From positions 243,928 to 283,311 of the forward strand of contig WELB01000075.1 of NCBI GenBank assembly GCA_009602725.1: a stretch of DNA of 39,384 nucleotides, read 5' to 3'. The notes beneath the pieces were generated by a model, which searched no databases, was not told the origin of the DNA, and was given only the letters and a program-made list of their open reading frames with translations. Shown piece after piece: positions 34,241-39,384 of the stretch (position 1 is the first letter of the stretch; every line of letters starts with the position of its first letter). The position numbers and the translations under genes were made by a program. The stretch is from Spirogloea muscicola. Its lineage: Eukaryota > Streptophyta > Zygnematophyceae > Spirogloeales > Spirogloeaceae.

Positions 34241-35879
34241 GGCGACAGCAGCAAGGGCAACGTCAACGACCTCTGCCGGGGGATGCCGCACTGGGAGCTA
34301 TGGGGGCAGCCCGTCAAGTGGGGCCCCAACAACCTGCAGGTTTCCACCGCCGCCTGCTGCCAGTCCTGCCGGTGAGCTCAGGCGGCGCTGAGCTCGCCGA
34401 CCCCGTCATAGGCGTCGCAGCATTGCGGAGCTGATGGGACGCCGCGCCGCCGCTGCTGATCAAAGCGCGGCCCGGCCGCTGCTGCAGCGACATGGGCCCG
34501 GAAGGCGGCAAGTGCGAGTGCAACTCGTGGGTCTACTGTGGCGACAAGGAGCGCTGCGGCGAGCAGCACCGCCAGGTCTCGGCACTGCTCTTACCACCTC
34601 GCCAGCCGGCCCTGTTGCATCTCATGACCAGCAAGCGAGCGCCGAGCCGGCTAGGGCGACGTGCAGCGTCCCTCGCCGCCCACAGTGTGTCCTGGCCTTG
34701 GGCTGTCGGCGCAGTGCTGGCTGAAGCTCCAAGAGGACCCGCTGCGGCCCGAGGTGCATGCTGACGCCGGCGTGCCGTGGACCTCGGGCATGCTCTACGG
34801 CACCGGCGCTGTGAGTCAACATCGCCTCCCTTCTTGCGACGCTGCGGCCAAGGGCCTCATTGGCCGGCTTATCGGCTCCAGCACAGCTGCATCGGCCTGG
34901 CAATGCCATAAGAACGACTGGCCTACACATGCTGCAGTCATCTGGCTGCCAGTCACCGGAATCGTCACTTGCGCTCATTGTGACCGCAGGGCATCATCAC
35001 ACTCGGCACGCCCGAGGGAAAGATCCGCGTCAAGGTGCACATTCGCCTCCGAAGACACTCTGCGAATGCGACGGCGGCAGCGGCAGCTGGCTTACCTGCA
35101 ACCTGGCTCTCAGGTTTGTCCTGGCGCCGACTGATCGCCAACAACTGAGGTGGCGCTGCGTGTGACATGCAGCTGAGGCCGGAGTGGGCGCCGTCGACAG
35201 TGTCGTACTTGCGGGACCTTCTGCAGCTGCGGCACTGCACAGGCTGCCAGTTCTATCGGGCCGAGGGTCTCGGTGCTGCCTGGGCTGCCGATGGCACACC
35301 AGTCGACGGGGTGAGGGGCCGCCGCCTCTCTCATGGCTGCCAGCACTGTGTGATCCGGCCATGGGCTCTCTACTCGCCACAGCTAATTTCATACGGTCGT
35401 CGGCCACTCCGTCCTCGGGACTCGTGCTGCAGGAAGCACCGGGCCCGCCATACGCGCTGCTGCAGGGCACGCTGGCGACGGATGGCATTTCGTATCGGGA
35501 GATTGGACGCGCGGCAGCGCCGATCGTCGAGCGCGGCATGCTGTGCCTCATTGGCAGCGGGCCTGACTTCTTCATCTCGCTTGCACGTCACGTTGAATGG
35601 TAGCACGGTCACACTGTCTTTGGCCAGGTGTGCAGTCGCCGTGCCAATGATTGTGGCTGATTCTGCGGCTGCTGAAGCTGGCTGTCTAGCTCACGAGCAG
35701 GGTGCTGCATGTCGGTGGTGCAGGTTTTGAAGCAGGACATGGCGATTGTGGAGAAGATTGTGGAGAAGACGACTAAGGCGGAGACGTGGGGCCAGGTAAA
35801 CGTGCGTGTGCTCGAGGCGCCGCTTTCGTTCACTGTGTCGCGCACAGACGCCAAAAGCCTTGGGAAGGAGGTCTTCTGA
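34241..35879 (+). CDS. PAN/apple-like plus cyclophilin-like protein, 5' end missing, in-frame TAG
   Basis: Exons: about 34241-34371, 34488-34575, 34715-34810, 34990-35034, 35173-35310, 35433-35627 and 35724-35879 (TGA), all in phase. The N-terminal part is Cys-rich (DLCRG, AACCQSCR, CECNSWVYCGD, ERCGEQ, QCWLK), typical of PAN/apple domains, so probably secretory or membrane-anchored. The C-terminal part is the divergent plant cyclophilin-like domain: GIITLGTPEGKIRVK, WAPSTVSYLRDLLQL, CTGCQFYRAEG, PPYALLQGTLATDGISY, GMLCLIGSGPDFFISLARHV, then HTVFGQ and DMAIVEKIVEK. Isomerase activity is doubtful. Codon 35601-35603 is TAG between EW and HGHTVFG. In family members this spot has an ordinary residue and the spacing is unchanged, so a short intron does not explain it. 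Signal peptide and start are lost at the 34203 join. Confidence 0.8.
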
Positions 35880-36419
35880 GCTTCTCACTACCGCCGGCGG
35901 GGCACATGGCAACGTGAGTACTTGGCTGTGGTCAGTTGGCCCGTGCAGCTGCCTGTGCTTGTGCCAGAACAGCATGCAGGGTCCCAAGTTTAGCAAGAAC
36001 CTTTAGCGAGGACGCTTATGATGAGGCACTCTCATCCGGAGATGTCATTGGCGAGCTCGATCAATCTATTTCTTGATGTAAGCGGCTGCTGACTGTCTCA
36101 TCAGCCGTGCTCTCAAGAAAAGAAAGAAGAAAGAGACGCGAAATTGGCAGTGCAGGCCCGCTTTGTACTGGCCATCTCATGGATTATTGCGTTTGAATGG
36201 CACATTTGGCCACGTTTTGGTTTTCTCTGCTCTGCCCAAGTTTTGCTTCCGCAGGTGTTTTGTTATCCTGTATGCCTTGTCCTGCATAAAAAATATGAAG
36301 GTAATCCATGGCCATGGCCAATAATAGACAGTACAGCCAGTCTGCTGGAAGGAGACATTGCCCCAAGCAGTAATTTGCAACATGGTACAGAGTGAGGCCC
36401 CTGGGATGGGCACCCTCGA
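35880..36419. other. Convergent intergenic region
   Basis: It lies between the 3' ends of the cyclophilin-like gene (plus) and polygalacturonase (minus). I see no exon. It should hold both 3' UTRs. It is AT-richer than the flanking exons. Confidence 0.5.
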
Positions 36420-38829
36420 TCAGACTGGGACAAGCTGGGGGCAGGTCTGGGAGGTGTCGGGCGTGACATTGTGCTCAGTGCCCTGGAGGTCTGAGCATGA
36501 CCACTTGCCACCAAGTGCAATGTCAGCGAGCGCGACGTCATGGGTCAGTGCCTGGGGCAGGCCACTCATTGCGCCTGCCTTCTTTACACCCGGGCCGACG
36601 ACGCTTGTGATGACCACGCCGTCGACGTCGGTGATTGCTGCAGGGTTGTAACCGCTGTCTGGGTGCGTCGGATTGCTGCCAGAGGTGCGCACGCTGCTGT
36701 AGGCCTGCGTCAGGACGATTGCTGCCTTGCTGACATCGGCCACCCAGTAGTTGCGGAACGTCGCGCCATGCACATAACCCCCGCGCCCCGGGATGCTCTT
36801 GATCCGGATTGCCTGCTCCCAAGCGTCGCCAGCCAAAGGAGCACAGAGCGACTTAGCGTCACGTGCATTTGCAGACATCAGCATGCTGCTCTGATGAGCA
36901 AAACTGCAACACACATTGACCCAGATGACAATATTGACAAATGTGCCGAACCGGAGTGCAATGATACACCCTTGCGCACCTGTGCGCAGTTAGTCATGAC
37001 CACTCCATCCACAGTCACGTTATAAATGCCCCCTGACACTTCGCTTCCCAGGGACATGCCATGTGACCCATCTGCCACAATGCCGCAGGGCTCCACAAGT
37101 AAGAAAACGGTGGTCCTACTTGGGAAGCAAAGCCAGCTTGACAGACCTGCTGATCTTGAGGTTGCCTGCCACATTTTCAGCTCGCTACTCCAATCCTGCT
37201 TACATTCTCAGTCCAATTTACTCGGCAGCGTTTGTCTTCTAGCCTGGCCATCCACAGCCACTTTCCGCTTGATGGAGCCAATAATATCGCTTCTAACAGA
37301 TATCTGTGCTGTTTCATTAATATGGGCAAGTATGAGGAACTTACCAACTGCTATGGAGCGGATGAGGACATTTGCAGAAGGTGCATTGTAAGCGATGCCG
37401 TACTGGTCCCACCCGCTCTTGATGCAGATTGCATCGTCGCCGTTGCTGATGTAGCAGTCCTCGATGAGCACGTTCACGCATGAATCTGCGCAAAATCACG
37501 GAAATGGGTCAGAGCTGTGGTAATCAGTGCGCACAAACAAGTCCATGTATGCAAGGGGCAGTGATTTAGCTTGCCGGAGTCGATGCCGTCCGTGTTGGGC
37601 GACGACAGTGGTGCAAGGATGGTGAGCCCGTGAATGTGCACATCGGAGCAGTAGATTGGGTGGAGCGCCCAGAACGGTGGATTGCGCAGCGTGATGCCAG
37701 ATATGATGAGGCCCTGCACGGCGGACAGCTGCACGAGCTCCGGACGCGTGGAGAGCAGCTTCTTATTGTCGCTAGCTGACCACCATGGGCTACCCTGGCC
37801 ATCTATGGTGCCCTGCCCTGCAGTGGCCATTGCAAGCTACGTCAAGAACCATTACTGGAGGGCTTACTTGCTATTGCCTGGTTATTGGCTATTCGCTCAT
37901 GAGTTCACGTGGCTCATAAGCAGCTGTGAGAGAAGGGAGCCAGCAATCAGGTACACTGCACTCTCTCAATCTGCACCCTGTCAACCAGTGTACCTGTGAT
38001 GACGACGTCAACAAGCGAGTCGCCGTGAATGAGTGCCTGATACCGTCCGTACAAGTTTGGCCACTCTCGGCCCTTGCCGTAGGACGGGTAAGGTGGCAGG
38101 ATCGGGTACTCCGTGAAGTTCTGACACAGAATTGGACGAAAGACGAGTCAAAGACAGCACATGCCAAGTGGCAGCGATAGACTGCTGTGAGGAGTTTGAA
38201 AATTGCGGGAATAGCAAAGGGAGCTGGTAGCGCAAGCTGCTCGCCTGGCTCCCAAAAATGGTGGCGCCAGCTGCAAGGAACAGCGTCATATGGGACGTGA
38301 GGTTGAAGGGCGCGGTGAGCCAGGAACCAGCTGGCACAGTAAGCTGGCCGCCGCCAGCACCCGCAAGCGCGGCGATTGCAGCGACGAAGGCGGCCGTGCA
38401 AGGCGTCACGCCATCAGGGACAGCGCCAAAGTCAGTCAAGGAGACCATTGCCGTCCTGGTCGGCAGGATTGGCGGCGGGTGCTGCGGAAGCTGGGGATAG
38501 TTGGCGATGGGGCTCGAGCCGGCTGGCGGCGGGCCATAGGGAGGAGGCGGAGGGGGCGAGGGAACGACAGGAGGCGGAGGCGCCTTGGGTGACTTTGGGG
38601 GGTTCGGGGAGGAGGTGCTCTTTGGGGGGGACGAGGAGGGCGGCGGGGAGGGCGGCAAAGTGATTGCGGGCGGCGGCACGAAAGGCGGCGGCGGCGACAC
38701 CGGCCCCCCCAGGTTGACGAATGGAGGGGTCAAGAACTTGGACGTCCCTGGCGGCGTAGGCATGATCACAACTGGAGCCCCAGTTGGCGTCGGCTGTTGA
38801 GGAGGTGGTGACGTCGTCTGCGGTGGCGG

Positions 38830-38860
<31 letters not shown>

Positions 38861-38870
38861 GGCGGGGAGC
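36420..38870 (-). CDS. Plant-type polygalacturonase (GH28) with proline-rich N-terminal region, start missing
   Basis: This family hydrolyses alpha-1,4 galacturonan bonds and is normally secreted. Exons on the complement: 38245 to about 38870, 37994-38120, 37575-37817, 37345-37485, 36980-37071 and 36420-36812 (TGA). The GH28 right-handed beta-helix starts at VSLTDFGAVPDGV. All catalytic motifs are present: SPNTDGID, SNGDDAICIKSG, GSHGMSLGSEVSGG and AIRIKSIPGRGGYV. The GSE-SGG and RGGYV forms place it in the plant 'probable polygalacturonase' clade. Upstream is a roughly 140-residue Pro/Ser-rich stretch (PPPPP runs, SPPPP), like hydroxyproline-rich wall proteins. It runs into the GGC tract and then antisense to the HAD gene, so the signal peptide and true start are not visible. 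Two introns (37486-37574 and 38121-38244) need GC-AG splicing. Confidence 0.92.
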
Positions 38871-38872
38871 GG
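38819..38872. repeat. GGC/GCC tract between polygalacturonase and HAD gene
   Basis: About fifteen GGC units, with a few GGT interruptions, read as polyproline for the minus gene and polyglycine or 5' leader for the plus gene. It is the third site where two divergent genes meet at such a tract. Confidence 0.85.
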
Positions 38873-39384
38873 GCGGCGTTCTTCGACGTGGACGGGACGC
38901 TGGCGGCGTCGAACGTGGTGGCGGCGTACGCGGTGGCGCGGTGGCGCGAGCTGGCGCCGGCGGCGCGCGCCGCCTGGCTGCCCTTCTTCGCCGGCAAGGC
39001 GCTGGCGTACCTGGCGCTGGACGCCGCCGACCGCGCCGCCTTCAACCGCGCCTTTTATCGCAACTACGCCGGCCGGGCCGCCTCCTCCAAGCCCGCCATG
39101 GCGGCGCTCGTGCACCAGCAGTACCTGGCGCCCAGGTACTGGGCGCCCAGTACTGGCGCCCAGTCGTTCCGCTGGCCCTCGCTGCGCGGCCTGCCGGAGC
39201 TGCGGTGTGCACAGCACTGATGGCGAGCCTTGGACGCTTCCCGCAGGTCCTTTGCGGCCGCGCAGGCGCACGTCCGGAGCCTCAAGCAGCAGGGCTTCCG
39301 CATCGTGCTCGTCACCGGCGGCCTCGACTTCCTGGTCGCACCGCTGGCCGCGGAGATCGCAGCAGGTGGCGGGCCCCCCTCCGC
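38866..39384 (+). CDS. HAD-superfamily IB phosphatase (phosphoserine-phosphatase-like), partial at both ends
   Basis: Exon 1 (about 38866-39135) encodes ERAAFFDVDGTLAASNVV, with the DxDGT nucleophile motif of HAD hydrolases, then helices typical of subclass IB (AAFNRAFYRNYAGRAA; QQYLAPR). Exon 2 (39247 to the window end) gives SFAAAQAHVRSLKQQGFRIV and LVTGG, the Thr of motif II, then LDFLVAPLAAEIAA. The donor at 39135/39136 (CCCAG|GTACTG) keeps phase and matches the family spacing; the longer open frame through 39220 would add about 27 foreign residues. No upstream start codon with a credible N-terminus is seen: the frame enters the GGC tract. The substrate is unknown. The gene runs off the window. 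Confidence 0.85.
39128..39162. repeat. Short repeated donor-site word in HAD intron 1
   Basis: GCGCCCAG(G)TACTGG occurs in tandem, overlapping copies across the exon 1 donor, so near-copies of the splice donor lie just inside the intron. Confidence 0.6.

Noticed and set aside
38432-39271. 279-codon minus-strand frame overlapping polygalacturonase and HAD exons
   Set aside because: It is out of frame with both GH28 motifs and the proline-rich frame and antisense to the HAD motifs; a composition artefact.

Overview
This window looks like nuclear DNA of a green alga, most likely a GC-rich chlorophyte (trebouxiophyte-like). That placement is inference. It rests on many short spliced exons, plant-type telomere-like repeats (TTTAGGG/CCCTAAA), plant-lineage proteins (a plant-type MED16, an RIN13-like cysteine-rich protein, a plastid-type GatB, a plant-type polygalacturonase) and a Tic110-like plastid protein. 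There are no prokaryotic operons. I built the gene models by hand from protein family motifs, splice sites and intron phase.

Layout, left to right. 1-1734: repeats only (GCC tract, fold-back elements). 1735-4791 (-): eIF3h, lacking only its first exon. 4841-6469 (+): RIN13-like cysteine-rich protein, broken by an N. 6470-7140: a decayed duplicate of the last MED16 exon. 7141-14466 (-): Mediator subunit MED16/SFR6, 17 exons traced. 14880-15369 (+): an unrecognised open exon. About 15480-19030: a graveyard of non-LTR retroelement 3' ends in both orientations, with hairpin tails. 19611-25595 (+): a complete 17-exon gene for a 1047-residue plastid-type protein joining a PspA/VIPP1-like coiled coil to Tic110-like helical repeats. 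25596-27212: repeats. 27213-31538 (+): GatB. 31810-34202 (-): 3' half of MCM2. 34241-35879 (+): PAN/apple plus cyclophilin-like protein with an in-frame TAG. 36420 to about 38870 (-): GH28 polygalacturonase with a proline-rich N-terminal region. 38866-39384 (+): start of a HAD-IB phosphatase, running off the window.

The genes are unrelated housekeeping and accessory genes (translation, transcription, replication, plastid biogenesis, secretion and wall) and form no pathway. The strongest structural signal is that three divergent gene pairs meet head-to-head at GGC/GCC tracts, two of them with no room for a promoter. In each, at least one partner lacks its 5' end, and an unknown base lies at one of the joins. 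That looks like assembly collapse at GC-rich bidirectional promoters. The most biologically interesting items are the PspA/Tic110-like fusion, the duplicated MED16 zinc-finger exon, the retroelement-tail/fold-back hairpin family, an apparent excess of GC-AG introns, and a single in-frame TAG in a window where every recognised gene stops with TGA.
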